Shown piece after piece: positions 37,536-46,197 of a DNA stretch of 64,000 bases. The translations under genes were made by a program, and so were the position numbers. How positions within the stretch are numbered: the first letter of the stretch is position 1; every line of letters begins with the position of its first letter. The DNA is from Methylocystis iwaonis. Its GTDB lineage: Bacteria > Pseudomonadota > Alphaproteobacteria > Rhizobiales > Beijerinckiaceae. The stretch covers positions 372,001-436,000 of the forward strand of contig NZ_AP027142.1 in the NCBI RefSeq assembly GCF_027925385.1, read 5' to 3'. The notes below the pieces were generated by a model. That model ran no database searches. It was not told where the DNA came from and saw only the letters and a list, made by a program, of their open reading frames with translations.

Positions 37536-38647
37536 GAGTCTTGTTCCTTCGTCAAATCAAGAATGGCGACGCCATGATCGGGCGGCGTTCGATCGCGCCA
37601 CGCCGGGTGGGCAAGCGTGGTTTCGACGTCGCGCACGCCCGCCGACCAGTTTTCCATCATTGTGTAACGGGAAAATTCGTAATCCTTGGAGTTCGTCTCA
37701 TAGGCGGCGGCGCGGTGAATCAGTTGCACGATGGTGATCGCTGCGCCGCAGCCGAAGTCGCTCAGCGCGCGCCAGTCGGGATCGTCGCGCAGGGCTTCGG
37801 GAAGCCTTTCGCTCAAACGCCGGATGTGACGGCGGATGGTCTGGAGGTCGCGGAAGACGTCGGTATTGAGCCTAGTCCGGCTCGAAAAACGAATGTCCTT
37901 TTCGCGCTGGCTGACGTCGATCAGCGTCGTCGGCGCCGGACCGCGCGCAGAGAAAAGATCGATTTGGAAGATGCACATGTGGTCGCGCGGGCCGCACATT
38001 TCGAGCACATATTGCAGCGGCGTGTTGGAGACGAGGCCGCCGTCCCAGTAGAGTTCGCCGTCGATTTCCACCGGCGGAAAGCCCGGGGGAAGCGCGCCGC
38101 TCGCCATGATGTGCTCGGGCGTGATGCGCTCGTTCTGCGAGTCGAAATAGCGAAAATTGCCCGTGCGCACATTGACGGCGCCGATGCTGATCCGCGTCTC
38201 GCCGGAATTGAGCCGGTCGAAATCGACAAGCTCCAACAAAGTCTCGCGCAACGGCTTGGTGCCGTAGATGCTGACGGACGTCTCGTTTGCCGGCCAGAGG
38301 AGAGGCAGGGAGGGGCGCGGCGAAAAAAATCCGGGCACGCCGAAAGTCGCGGTCGTCGCCGCGCTGAACTCGTTGAAGGCCCGCCGAACCACGACGTCGT
38401 CGGAAAGCGGCGAGACCTGCAGGCCGCTCGTCATGCGGCTCCAGAGTTCGCGCAATCGCTCGACGCGCTTTTCGGGGGGATTTCCGCAGATGATGGCGGC
38501 GTTGATCGCGCCGATGGAGATGCCGGCGACCCAATCGGGCGCATGGCCCGCCCCCATGAGGGTCGCGACGGCTCCGGCCTGATAGGAGCCGAGCGCGCCG
38601 CCGCCCTGCAGGACAAGAACATTTTTTTCGCCCAGCGCCGTGGCCAT
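37532..38647 (-). CDS. Patatin-like phospholipase with DUF3734 tail
   Basis: A 371-residue acyl hydrolase with a Ser/Asp dyad: oxyanion loop [13 protein letters not shown], nucleophile S44 in GISIGAINA, and Asp near 201 in [12 protein letters not shown]. The C-terminal third is the DUF3734 extension. It is cytosolic; related proteins are found with PHB and acetoacetate genes and may act on granule lipids or acyl esters. First gene of the operon with adc and bdhA. Confidence 0.9.
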   Translation of the reverse strand: MATALGEKNVLVLQGGGALGSYQAGAVATLMGAGHAPDWVAGISIGAINAAIICGNPPEKRVERLRELWSRMTSGLQVSPLSDDVVVRRAFNEFSAATTATFGVPGFFSPRPSLPLLWPANETSVSIYGTKPLRETLLELVDFDRLNSGETRISIGAVNVRTGNFRYFDSQNERITPEHIMASGALPPGFPPVEIDGELYWDGGLVSNTPLQYVLEMCGPRDHMCIFQIDLFSARGPAPTTLIDVSQREKDIRFSSRTRLNTDVFRDLQTIRRHIRRLSERLPEALRDDPDWRALSDFGCGAAITIVQLIHRAAAYETNSKDYEFSRYTMMENWSAGVRDVETTLAHPAWRDRTPPDHGVAILDLTKEQDS

Positions 38648-38777
38648 TCAACCCCGCGAAGCATAAGAATCGAAGAAAGCGCCGGCAGCTTAGCGGTTAA
38701 GGGCGGGCTTCGGTAAAAGTTTTTGCAGTGCGGCAAATTTTGTGTTTACGGCGCGGCGGAAGCGAAAAATTCTGATT

Positions 38778-38930
38778 ACGAGATCCGCTTGATTGGTTCG
38801 GCGCCATTCCCGACGCTCGCAAAGCGAGCGATCGGGAATCGAGAGCCAAATCAGCGTATTTGCGGCTCTGGATTTCCGGTCGGGCTTCCAGCCCGCCGGG
38901 AATGACATCCCCCAATGCGAGCTGTTCATG
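38778..38930. repeat. Palindromic intergenic repeat, family B copy 2
   Basis: The core palindrome 38803-38906 has arms CCATTCCCGACGCTCGC and CGCCGGGAATGAC, with inner arms GAGAGCC and GGCTCTGG. It is preceded by the conserved arm CGAGATCCGCTTGATTGGTT and followed by AATGCGAGCTGTTCA, which runs directly into the start codon of the DUF123 gene at 38928. Confidence 0.85.
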
Positions 38931-39410
38931 CCCCGATTGGCCTTCATTGTCGCCGCCGATGGCGCGTCCCCGAGCCCCGGCGCCTATGCCTTGTGGTTGC
39001 GGCTTCCCGCGCCGCTCGCAGTGAGGGCCGGCGCGCGCGTCGGCGCATTGGAGCCCGGCGATTATCTCTATTGCGGCTCGGCAAATGGCCCCGGCGGGCT
39101 GCGCGCCCGGCTGGCGCGCCATATGCGCCGCGACAAACGCGCGCATTGGCATATCGACCAGCTCACGGCGGCGGGCGACGTTCTAGGCGCCTTTATCGTC
39201 GAGGGCGGGAGCGAATGTGCGCTGAACGCGGCGCTCGGCGCCTTTCCTTTTCCCCTGCCGGGCTTCGGCAGCTCGGACTGCCCGCGCTGCGTCTCGCATC
39301 TGCGGCTTTTTCCCGCCAACGCACGGCTTCCCTCCGAATGGGAAAATGCTAGGAAGGCGGCGAGATTCAGCCCCCTCCCTGGGAGGGCGCGCGCAGCGGA
39401 ACTAAAGTGA
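38928..39410 (+). CDS. DUF123 GIY-YIG-like nuclease
   Basis: A 160-residue protein with the GIY-YIG pattern of DUF123 proteins: PGAYALWLRLP, then GDYLYCGSANGPGGLRARLA, RHMRRDKRAHWHIDQLT, and a C-terminal CSDCPRC-like site (SSDCPRCVSHLRLFP). Related archaeal and bacterial proteins are DNA endonucleases. Its stop TGA is directly followed by the hisS ATG, with no gap, so the two are translationally coupled. The start codon lies at the end of repeat B2, so an upstream start may have been lost. Confidence 0.82.
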   Translation: MPRLAFIVAADGASPSPGAYALWLRLPAPLAVRAGARVGALEPGDYLYCGSANGPGGLRARLARHMRRDKRAHWHIDQLTAAGDVLGAFIVEGGSECALNAALGAFPFPLPGFGSSDCPRCVSHLRLFPANARLPSEWENARKAARFSPLPGRARAAELK

Positions 39411-40910
39411 ATGTCCAGCGACGAAAAGAAATCGAAGGTTGAGGCCCGCAGCCCCCGCGGATTTGCGGATCGCGAGGCGGGAGAGCTTGCCGCCACGGGC
39501 CGCATGCTCGACGTCATCCGCTCGGTCTATGAGCTCTACGGCTTCGAGGCGTTGGAGACCCCGGCCTTCGAATATACCGACGCGCTCGGCAAATTCCTGC
39601 CCGACCAGGACCGGCCGAATGAGGGCGTGTTCTCCCTGCAGGACGACGACGAGCAATGGCTGTCGCTGCGCTACGACCTGACGGCGCCGCTCGCCCGTTT
39701 CGTCGCGCAGAATTACGACCGGCTGCCCAAGCCCTATCGCTCCTATCGCTGCGGCCATGTCTATCGCAACGAGAAGCCGGGGCCGGGGCGTTTTCGCCAG
39801 TTCATGCAGTTCGACGCCGACACGGTGGGGTCGGCTTCGCCCGCCGCCGATGCGGAAATCTGCATGATGGCGGCGGAGGCGCTGGAGCGGCTCGGCATCG
39901 CGCGCGGCGACTATGTGATCAAGATCAACAGCCGCAAGGTGCTCGACGGCGTCATGGAAGCGATCGGCGTCGGCGGCGCGGAGAACGCCGCGCGCCGCCT
40001 CGTCGTGCTGCGCGCCATCGACAAGCTCGATCGGCTCGGGCCGGATGGCGTCCGTCAGTTGCTCGGCGACGGCCGCAAGGATGAAAGCGGCGATTTCACC
40101 AAAGGCGCGGGCCTGCCGCTGCCGGCGATCGACACGATCCTCTCCTTCAGCCTCGGCGGCCAATATAAGGACGGCAAGCCGCAGTTCGATCTCTTCGGCC
40201 TCCTGGGCAAGAGCGAGATCGGCGCGCAGGGGGCGGAGGAGCTGCTCGAGATCGAGGATCTCGCGCGCGACGCCGGCTTCGGGCCGGACCGCATCCGCAT
40301 CGATCCTTCCGTCGTGCGCGGGCTCGAATATTACACCGGGCCGGTTTTCGAGGCCGACCTCACTTTCGAGACGCGCGACGAGAAAGGCAATCCCGTGCGC
40401 TTCGGCTCGGTTGGCGGCGGCGGGCGCTACGACGGCCTCGTCGGGCGTTTCCGGCCCGAGAACACGCCGGCGACCGGCTTCTCCATCGGCGTCTCGCGGC
40501 TCTTCGCGGCCTTGAAGCTCGTCGGCAGCCCCATCGTGACGGCCCGGCCGCATGTCGGGCCGGTGGTGGTGCTGGTGCTCGACCGCGACCGCGTGGCGGA
40601 TTACCAGCGCATGGTCGCGCAATTGCGGGCGGTGGGGATCGCCGCCGAGCTGTATCTGGGCGCGGCGGGCATGAAGGCGCAGATGAAATACGCCGACCGC
40701 CGCAACAGTCCGCTCGTCGTGATCCAGGGGTCGGACGAAAAGGCCAAGGGCGAGGTTCAGATCAAGGACCTCATCGCTGGCGCGAGGGCGGCCGTGGCCA
40801 TCGCCACCAATGAAGAATGGAAGGCGGCGCGCCCGGCGCAGATCTCCGTGCCCGAGAGCGAGCTGGCCGCGGAAGTCGCGAAGGCGCTGGCGGCGCAGCG
40901 AGAGCAGTAG
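39411..40910 (+). CDS. hisS: Histidyl-tRNA synthetase, alphaproteobacterial type
   Basis: A 499-residue class II synthetase charging tRNA-His. [20 protein letters not shown], the motif 2 region [20 protein letters not shown], the histidine loop [10 protein letters not shown] and motif 3 [12 protein letters not shown] are present, followed by the anticodon-binding domain ([18 protein letters not shown]). Length and an insert of [18 protein letters not shown] type fit the divergent alphaproteobacterial HisRS, known to work without the extra G-1 of tRNA-His. It starts right after the DUF123 stop. Confidence 0.96.
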   Translation: MSSDEKKSKVEARSPRGFADREAGELAATGRMLDVIRSVYELYGFEALETPAFEYTDALGKFLPDQDRPNEGVFSLQDDDEQWLSLRYDLTAPLARFVAQNYDRLPKPYRSYRCGHVYRNEKPGPGRFRQFMQFDADTVGSASPAADAEICMMAAEALERLGIARGDYVIKINSRKVLDGVMEAIGVGGAENAARRLVVLRAIDKLDRLGPDGVRQLLGDGRKDESGDFTKGAGLPLPAIDTILSFSLGGQYKDGKPQFDLFGLLGKSEIGAQGAEELLEIEDLARDAGFGPDRIRIDPSVVRGLEYYTGPVFEADLTFETRDEKGNPVRFGSVGGGGRYDGLVGRFRPENTPATGFSIGVSRLFAALKLVGSPIVTARPHVGPVVVLVLDRDRVADYQRMVAQLRAVGIAAELYLGAAGMKAQMKYADRRNSPLVVIQGSDEKAKGEVQIKDLIAGARAAVAIATNEEWKAARPAQISVPESELAAEVAKALAAQREQ

Positions 40911-40920
40911 GCCGGGCGGG

Positions 40921-41003
40921 CGTCATTGCGAGGAGCGTCGCGAGGAAGCAACCCAGAGCAGCTACTGCGGCCCTGGATTGCTTCGCTTCGCTCGCAATGA
41001 CGG
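40921..41003. repeat. Palindromic intergenic repeat, family A copy 4
   Basis: The outer arms are CGTCATTGCGAGGAGCG and CGCTTCGCTCGCAATGACGG, with inner arms CAACCCAG and CCTGGATTG. It lies ten bases after the hisS stop, in a position suited to ending its transcript. Confidence 0.85.
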
Positions 41004-41088
41004 AGAGCGGTGCGACAACGCCGTACTAGGCGCGGTCCTCGCGGCGATATAGGTTTCTCTTTAGACAAAGAGAGCCGGGAGAGACGCG

Positions 41089-41910
41089 ATGATCGGTAAC
41101 CCGCCCAAATCCATTGTTCATCCGACGGACCTCTCCTTTTCGGGCCAGGACGCCTTCGCCCATGCGCTGCGCATCGCCGTGGCGACGCAGGGCGCGCTGC
41201 ATCTTCTGCATATCGAAAATCTCGAAGAGGAAGCGCCCGACGGCTGGGAGCGCTTTCCGCATGTGCGGGAGACGCTGGCCCGCTGGCGGATGATCGACCC
41301 TGCCGCCTCGCGCGCCGAGGTCGCCGAAAAGCTCGGCGTGCAGTTCGTGAAGGCTGCGGTCGAGGCGGGGTCCCCAGTGCATGGCGTCGCCGCCTATGTG
41401 ACGCGCCATCTGTGCGACCTGATGGTGCTGATGACGCATAACCGCACCGGGCTCGAGCGCTGGCTCGACGAATCGGTCGCAGAGGAGGCGGTCCGCGAGA
41501 CCCTCATACCGGCGCTCTTGCTGCGCGAGGATCAGACGGGCTTCGTCGATCGTGAGACCGGCGTGGTCTCGCTCAATACGGTGCTGATGCCGGTCGAGCC
41601 CAATGTGGCGCCGCTCGACGCCTTCCGGCACATCGCCGATTTCGCCCATGCGATGAATCCGGCAGCCGACGTCATGCTGCTGCATGTCGGCGAGCGGCTG
41701 CCGATCTTCGAGGGTCTGCTGCCGCATATCGAACTGCGACAGGGGCCGGTGGTCGAGACGATTCTGGCCTATGCGGCGGAGATCGGCGCCGATCTCATCG
41801 CCATGCCGACGCAGGGACGCCGGGGCCTGCTCGACGCGCTGCGCGGTTCGACGACCGAACGCGTGCTGCGCGAGTCGCCTTGCCCGGTTTATGCGGTCCC
41901 GGCGCGGTAG
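41089..41910 (+). CDS. Universal stress protein, two UspA domains
   Basis: A 273-residue protein with two tandem UspA folds: the first from KSIVHPTDLSFSGQDAFAHA to MVLMTHNRTGLERW, the second from NTVLMPVEPNVAPLDAFRHI to IAMPTQGRRGLLDALRGS. The second carries the Gly-rich ATP-binding end (MPTQGRRG, then GSTTERVLRESPCPVYAV); the first lacks it, so only one domain may bind nucleotide. The start has GGGAGAG upstream. Cytosolic, of unknown specific role. Confidence 0.9.
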   Translation: MIGNPPKSIVHPTDLSFSGQDAFAHALRIAVATQGALHLLHIENLEEEAPDGWERFPHVRETLARWRMIDPAASRAEVAEKLGVQFVKAAVEAGSPVHGVAAYVTRHLCDLMVLMTHNRTGLERWLDESVAEEAVRETLIPALLLREDQTGFVDRETGVVSLNTVLMPVEPNVAPLDAFRHIADFAHAMNPAADVMLLHVGERLPIFEGLLPHIELRQGPVVETILAYAAEIGADLIAMPTQGRRGLLDALRGSTTERVLRESPCPVYAVPAR

Positions 41911-41913
41911 CAG

Positions 41914-41994
41914 CCGTCATTGCGAGCGAAGCGAAGCAATCCAGAGCAGCGATGTGGCGCTGGATTGCGTCGTCGCTTCGTTCCTCGCAATGAC
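41914..41994. repeat. Palindromic intergenic repeat, family A copy 5
   Basis: The outer arms are CCGTCATTGCGAGCGAAGC and GTTCCTCGCAATGAC, and the inner arms CAATCCAGAGC and GCGCTGGATTG. It begins three bases after the UspA stop and is followed within 20 bp by a family B repeat. Confidence 0.87.
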
Positions 41995-42008
41995 TCCGGT
42001 TGGTCTTA

Positions 42009-42170
42009 TACGAGATCCGCTTGATTGGTTCGCTGTCATTCCCGACGCTCGCGAAGCGAGCGATTGGGAATCCAGAGCAGAACCAGCGCTTTTGTGGCTC
42101 TGGATTCCCCGTCGGGCTTTCAGCCCGCCGGGAATGACAAGTCCCCATGCGAGCTATTCAACCGGAAACA
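42009..42170. repeat. Palindromic intergenic repeat, family B copy 3 (full length)
   Basis: The left arm CGAGATCCGCTTGATTGGTT is followed by the core palindrome 42034-42138 (GTCATTCCCGACGCTCGCGA ... GCCGGGAATGAC) and the right arm CATGCGAGCTATTCAACCGG. It ends a few bases before the META-domain gene stop. This copy defines the whole repeat unit at about 160 bp. Confidence 0.87.
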
Positions 42171-42173
42171 GTC

Positions 42174-42671
42174 TTACAGGGAGCGTTCGAACTTCAGCAC
42201 GCCGCCCTTGAAACCCTTGAGCGTGAGCGTGTCGCCCTTCACGTCCCAGTAAGGGCCGGAGAGCAGCACGCCCCAATAGTCGCGCTCGATGCCGGCGAGC
42301 GCGCCGTCGCATTGGCGTTCGTTGGTGGCGGGCATGGCGCGCGGGCCGAGGCGGTCCGGGCCGATGACGAAGACGCCCGACCAGTTCTTGCAGCCCGAAA
42401 AGCCATTGGCGCGGCCGGTCGAGTCGATGTTGATCCACATCTCCACGGGCGGCGCCTTGCCGTTGATTTCCTTCAGCGTGAAATTGCGGTTGTGCGGGAA
42501 GGGAACGTAACGCGGAATGCCGCCCGAATCCTTGCCGCCGTCCTCGCCGCCCTGCTGCTGTTCCTGCGCCTGGCCATCGGCGGCGGGCTTGGCGTGTTTC
42601 TTGGCCTCGGCCGGCGCCGTGATCATCGCGACGCACAGAGCAGCCGCGAGGATCGAGAATAGCTTGTTCAT
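42174..42671 (-). CDS. Secreted META/HslJ-domain protein
   Basis: A 165-residue protein with a signal peptide (LFSILAAALCVAMITAPAEA), a polar linker (GQAQEQQQGGEDGGKDSG), and a META/HslJ-like domain: RNFTLKEINGKAPP, GFSGCKNWSGVFVI, ERQCDGALAGIERDYWGVL. The two Cys probably pair. The start at 42671 gives the signal peptide; the longer frame upstream does not. Function not known; HslJ-type proteins are linked to heat shock and antibiotic tolerance. Confidence 0.8.
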   Translation of the reverse strand: MNKLFSILAAALCVAMITAPAEAKKHAKPAADGQAQEQQQGGEDGGKDSGGIPRYVPFPHNRNFTLKEINGKAPPVEMWINIDSTGRANGFSGCKNWSGVFVIGPDRLGPRAMPATNERQCDGALAGIERDYWGVLLSGPYWDVKGDTLTLKGFKGGVLKFERSL

Positions 42672-42859
42672 GTAAGTCCCCTCCCTTGCGCGCTCCGCTC
42701 GCTCAGCTCGTGCAAGCGATGGAAGCGGCGCCGAATCAAAATGCCGAAGCGCTTCTCGCCGCAAAAGCGGAACGCGCTCTCAGGCGCTTGATTCGCATGC
42801 AAAAAAGCCCGAATCGCGGCGGCGCGCCGCGCGGCAAGGCTAAGACGCGATGGTTTTTA

Positions 42860-43855
42860 TCACAACATGCTGGGCAGCACGCGGTCCGGCGGGCGGTGGC
42901 CGTCCATGAAGGTCTTGATATTGATGATGACCTTCTCGCCCATGTCGATGCGGCCCTCGATGGTCGCCGAGCCCATATGCGGCAAGAGCGTCACCTTGCC
43001 GCTCTGGGCGAGCTTGAGGAGCTTGGGCGACACGGCGGGCTCATGTTCGAAGACGTCGAGGCCGGCGCCGGCCATTTCATTGGCCTCCAGCATGCGCACC
43101 AGCGCGTTCTCGTCGACGATTTCGCCGCGCGCAGTGTTCACCAGGATCGATTGCGGGCGCAGATATTTCAGCCGGCGCGCCGAGAGCAGATGATAGGTCG
43201 CCGGCGTGTGCGGGCAGTGGACCGAGACGACATCGACGCGCGCCAGCATCTGGTCGAGCGACTCCCAATAGGTCGCCTCGAGCTGCTCCTCGATCTCCAC
43301 CGGGACGCGGCGGCGGTTGTGGTAATGGATCGAGAGGCCGAAGGCCTTGGCGCGCCGCGCCAGCGCCTGACCGATGCGGCCCATGCCGACGATGCCCAGC
43401 CGCTTGCCGGTGATACGGTGGCCGAGCATCCAGGTCGGCGACCAGCCGGTCCAGGCGGCTTCGGGGATCGCCCGCGCGCCTTCGACCAGCCGCCGCGCGA
43501 CCGCGAGAATCAGCGCCATGGTCATGTCGGCGGTGTCCTCGGTGAGGACGCCCGGCGTGTTGGTGACGGTGATCGAGCGCCCGAGCGCCGAGGCGACGTC
43601 GATATTGTCGACGCCATTCCCGAAATTGGCGATGAGCTTCATCTGCTCGCCCGCCTGCGAGATGAGGCTCGAATCGATGCGGTCGGTGATGGTCGGCACC
43701 AGCACTTCCGCCGTGCGCATGGCCTCGGCCAGCTCCTCATGGGTGAGCGGCTTGTCGGTCTCGTTGAGCCGGGTGTCGAAGAGCTCGCACATGCGGGTCT
43801 CGATGACTTCGGGCAGACGTCGCGTCACGATTACGAGCGGCTTCTTCTTCGGCAT
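42860..43855 (-). CDS. D-2-hydroxyacid dehydrogenase (glyoxylate/hydroxypyruvate reductase-like)
   Basis: A 331-residue NAD(P)-dependent enzyme. The Rossmann motif GIVGMGRIGQALARRAKAFG is followed by NTARGEIVDENALVRML (catalytic Arg) and LLPHMGSATIEGR (catalytic His); the Glu is in the GLDVFEHEPAV stretch. It reduces glyoxylate or hydroxypyruvate, a step needed for the serine cycle in methylotrophs and for photorespiratory-type salvage elsewhere. The start at 43855 follows the standard PKKKPLVIVTRRLPE; the longer frame is not used. Substrate preference cannot be told. Confidence 0.9.
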   Translation of the reverse strand: MPKKKPLVIVTRRLPEVIETRMCELFDTRLNETDKPLTHEELAEAMRTAEVLVPTITDRIDSSLISQAGEQMKLIANFGNGVDNIDVASALGRSITVTNTPGVLTEDTADMTMALILAVARRLVEGARAIPEAAWTGWSPTWMLGHRITGKRLGIVGMGRIGQALARRAKAFGLSIHYHNRRRVPVEIEEQLEATYWESLDQMLARVDVVSVHCPHTPATYHLLSARRLKYLRPQSILVNTARGEIVDENALVRMLEANEMAGAGLDVFEHEPAVSPKLLKLAQSGKVTLLPHMGSATIEGRIDMGEKVIINIKTFMDGHRPPDRVLPSML

Positions 43856-44069
43856 GGTTGCGCTTCGTCCCTTCGGCTCGCCCGGATGGCTTCGTGGCAA
43901 AAACTCGAAAACTTGCTAAAAGCGTCGAGACCTCGGCCCTTGCGTCGGCGCGCCGGTTTCAACCCGGTCTTAACGATGGCAGGCGACAAAACGACGATGC
44001 CGCCCGGCGCCTGCTTTTTCGTTCCTAGCAGATGGCGGGCCAAAGACAAGACGAGCGATCATCCCCATC

Positions 44070-44597
44070 ATGCGGCAGCAAAAAAGCAGGATTTCAATCG
44101 GCCTATTCGCGGCTTTCAGCTTGATTGCGCTCCATTTTCCGCCTTTCGCGCGAGCGCAGGAGCCGCAGCTCGGCCCGGTGAGCAAATTGCCTATTCCCCG
44201 ATATGTCAGCCTCAAATCGGATCGCGTCAATCTCCGCGAGGGGCCGAGCAAGGAGCACCCGACGCTCTGGATCTATCAGCGCGCCGGACTGCCTGTCGAG
44301 ATTACCGCGGAATTCGAGACCTGGCGCAAGATTCGTGATTCGGAAGGCACGGAAGGCTGGGTGCTGCATTCGCTGCTCTCGGGCCGCCGCACGGCGCTGG
44401 TCGCGCCCTGGAAAAAGGAGCCGCAGCTTTTGATGGCGTCGAACCATTCGACGCCGGTGGCGAAACTCGGCCCGGGGGTGATCGGCAATCTGCGCGGCTG
44501 CGACGGCAAATGGTGCCGAATCGCGGGCAAGGAATTCGATGGGTATATCCAGCAGGAGAATTTGTGGGGGGTGTATCCGGGGGAGAAGGTGGAGTAG
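44070..44597 (+). CDS. Secreted SH3-domain protein
   Basis: A 175-residue protein with a signal peptide (ending PFARA, about 29) and two bacterial SH3 (type 3) domains: RYVSLKSDRVNLREGPSKEH with EGWVLHSLLSG, then LGPGVIGNLRGCDGKWCRIA with GYIQQENLWGVYPGE. Such domains bind peptidoglycan peptides or hold periplasmic partners. It is divergent from the dehydrogenase across about 210 bp, an arrangement I recall from other Rhizobiales. Confidence 0.88.
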   Translation: MRQQKSRISIGLFAAFSLIALHFPPFARAQEPQLGPVSKLPIPRYVSLKSDRVNLREGPSKEHPTLWIYQRAGLPVEITAEFETWRKIRDSEGTEGWVLHSLLSGRRTALVAPWKKEPQLLMASNHSTPVAKLGPGVIGNLRGCDGKWCRIAGKEFDGYIQQENLWGVYPGEKVE

Positions 44598-44599
44598 CG

Positions 44600-44760
44600 C
44601 CGCCCTCATCCGCCCCTCGCTGACGCGAGGGCCACCTTCTCCCGTAAACGGGAGAAGGAATCGCGCTGAAACTTTGTCGTTCAAAAACCTTGGGGTTCTC
44701 CCTTCTCCCGCTTGCGGGAGAAGGTGGCCCCTGCGTCAGCAGGGGTCGGATGAGGGCGGG
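44600..44760. repeat. Double-hairpin intergenic repeat, family D
   Basis: Two hairpins (CCTTCTCCCGTAAACGGGAG and CCTTCTCCCGCTTGCGGGAG) are enclosed by outer arms CGCCCTCATCCGCCCCT and AGGGGTCGGATGAGGGCGGG, so the whole 160 bp can also fold as one long inverted repeat. It separates the convergent SH3 and irr genes. The two IS elements at 8.5-11.3 kb interrupt a repeat of the same design. Confidence 0.88.
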
Positions 44761-44763
44761 GCC

Positions 44764-45228
44764 CTACCCCTCCCGCCGCAGCCGCACCACTACGTCGACG
44801 CGATCAATCCGCAGCCCCTTGGGCGGCGTCGGCAGATTCGCCACCGCGACATTGGAGCCGGAAATATCGTAAAGCTCGCCGTCTTCCTCGATGAGGAAGT
44901 GGTGGTGGTCGCTCACATTGGTGTCGAAATAGACCCGCGCGCCGTCGACGGCGATCTCGCGCAGGAGGCCGGCGTCGGTGAACTGGTGGAGCGTATTATA
45001 GACGGTCGCGAGCGAGACCGAGAGATTGGCCGCGACCGCCTCGTCGAAGAGGCGTTCGGCGGTCACATGGCGGTCGCAGCCGCGAAAGAGCAGCTCGCCG
45101 AGCGCGACGCGTTGCCGGGTCGGACGCAATCCCGCGGCGACCAGCATGTCGTGGACGGGCTTGCGGCGCTCGGGAAGGCCGGGCGATATCGGTTGGTTGA
45201 CGAAAGCGTCCATTGGCGGGCAGCCCAT
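44764..45228 (-). CDS. irr: Iron response regulator Irr, Fur family
   Basis: A 154-residue Fur-type DNA-binding protein: GLRPTRQRVALGELLF and VSLATVYNTLHQFTDAGLL form the winged helix. VSDHHHFLIEEDGELYDI carries the three-His heme/metal motif of Irr. Irr represses heme synthesis and activates or represses iron genes in alphaproteobacteria according to heme state. Starting at 45228 the protein begins MGCPPMDAF, with a Cys-Pro pair resembling the heme regulatory motif of Bradyrhizobium Irr; the ATG at 45213 would remove it. It is divergent from fabA, a standard Rhizobiales arrangement. Confidence 0.92.
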   Translation of the reverse strand: MGCPPMDAFVNQPISPGLPERRKPVHDMLVAAGLRPTRQRVALGELLFRGCDRHVTAERLFDEAVAANLSVSLATVYNTLHQFTDAGLLREIAVDGARVYFDTNVSDHHHFLIEEDGELYDISGSNVAVANLPTPPKGLRIDRVDVVVRLRREG

Positions 45229-45240
45229 ATTTTTCTTTGA

Positions 45241-45269
45241 CCTATACCAAAAAAAACCGGAAGCCTCAA
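45241..45269 (-). promoter_or_regulatory. Predicted sigma-70-type promoter of irr
   Basis: On the minus strand TTGAGG (45264-45269) and TATAGG (45241-45246) are separated by exactly 17 bases. The transcript would start near 45234, only about six bases before the ATG at 45228, so that start would be almost leaderless. No inverted TTTAGAA-type iron box was seen. Confidence 0.5.
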
Positions 45270-45484
45270 CTTCGTCCCGCTTTTTCCTGCATCGCGCCCT
45301 CCGGCGCTAGCAGCCGCTTCCGGCGGGCGCGCGCCTATGTTACGGAACGCAGCCCTAGAAATCCGTCCCGCCGTCCTGCAGGGCGCGGGATGGCGAACAA
45401 CAAGCGGGCGGCGCGCGCTCGACCAGAGGGGCCGCGCGAGGGGAACAGGGCCTGTCGAAAGGCTGCAGCGGAGGCGGAGAGATC

Positions 45485-46006
45485 ATGAGCGAACGGCGCT
45501 CGTCATTTGGCTATGAGGATTTATTGGCCTGCGGGCGCGAGGAGCTCTTCGGGCCCGGCAATGCGCAACTGCCGCTGCCGCCGATGCTGATGTTCGACCG
45601 CGTCACCGAGATTTTCGAGACCGGCGGCGAGCACGGCAATGGCTATATGCGCGCCGAGCTCGACGTCAAGCCGAGCCTCTGGTTCTTCGATTGCCACTTC
45701 AAGGGCAATCCGGTCATGCCCGGCTGCCTGGGCCTCGACGCGCTGTGGCAGATGGTCGGCTTCTATCTCGCCTGGCTCGGCAATCCCGGCCGCGGCATGG
45801 CGCTCGGCGTCGGCGAGGTGAAATTCTCCGGCCAGGTGCGCCCGACCGTGAAGACGGTCACTTACGGCGTCGATCTCAAGCGCGTGCGCACGGGCAAGCT
45901 CGTGCTCGGCATGGCCGACGGCTGGGTGGCGGCGGACGGCCAGCGCATCTATGAGGCGAAGGATCTCAAGGTCGGCCTCGCCAACGCCCCGGCGCCGGCG
46001 GCGTGA
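45485..46006 (+). CDS. fabA: 3-hydroxydecanoyl-ACP dehydratase/isomerase
   Basis: A 173-residue bifunctional enzyme that dehydrates 3-hydroxydecanoyl-ACP and isomerises trans-2 to cis-3-decenoyl-ACP, the entry to unsaturated fatty acids. Catalytic His71 and Asp85 are in [20 protein letters not shown]. Length and N-terminus are normal. Followed by fabB and fabI on the same strand; a family E repeat separates fabA and fabB. Cytosolic. Confidence 0.97.
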   Translation: MSERRSSFGYEDLLACGREELFGPGNAQLPLPPMLMFDRVTEIFETGGEHGNGYMRAELDVKPSLWFFDCHFKGNPVMPGCLGLDALWQMVGFYLAWLGNPGRGMALGVGEVKFSGQVRPTVKTVTYGVDLKRVRTGKLVLGMADGWVAADGQRIYEAKDLKVGLANAPAPAA

Positions 46007-46020
46007 GGCGATGCGGCCCA

Positions 46021-46140
46021 TCTTTCGAGACGCCCGCTTCGCGGGCTCCTCAGGATGGGGTTGTCGTTTGAAATGAGAGTCGACGGCCCCCGCCGTTTTC
46101 CTCACCCTGAGGAGGCGGCGCAGCCGCCGTCTCGAAGGGC
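46021..46140. repeat. Palindromic intergenic repeat, family E copy 2
   Basis: The left half TCTTTCGAGACGCCCGC, GCGGGCTCCTCAGGATG and right half CACCCTGAGGAGGCGGC, GCCGCCGTCTCGAAGGGC are inverted copies. It occupies the whole fabA-fabB gap; the other copy is at 11672. Confidence 0.85.
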
Positions 46141-46197
46141 GCGGAAAACCGCCCCGACGCAGTGACAGGCGGCGTCAAGCCGCGCAGGGCGAGAGAA

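Noticed and set aside
42686..44338. A 550-residue plus-strand frame covering the hydroxyacid dehydrogenase
   Set aside because: Antisense to the dehydrogenase and rich in Arg/Asp/His; no ribosome site and no recognisable motif.
45229..45484. An Irr or Fur box between irr and fabA
   Set aside because: No inverted TTTAGAA-type element or Fur-like 19-mer could be found by eye.
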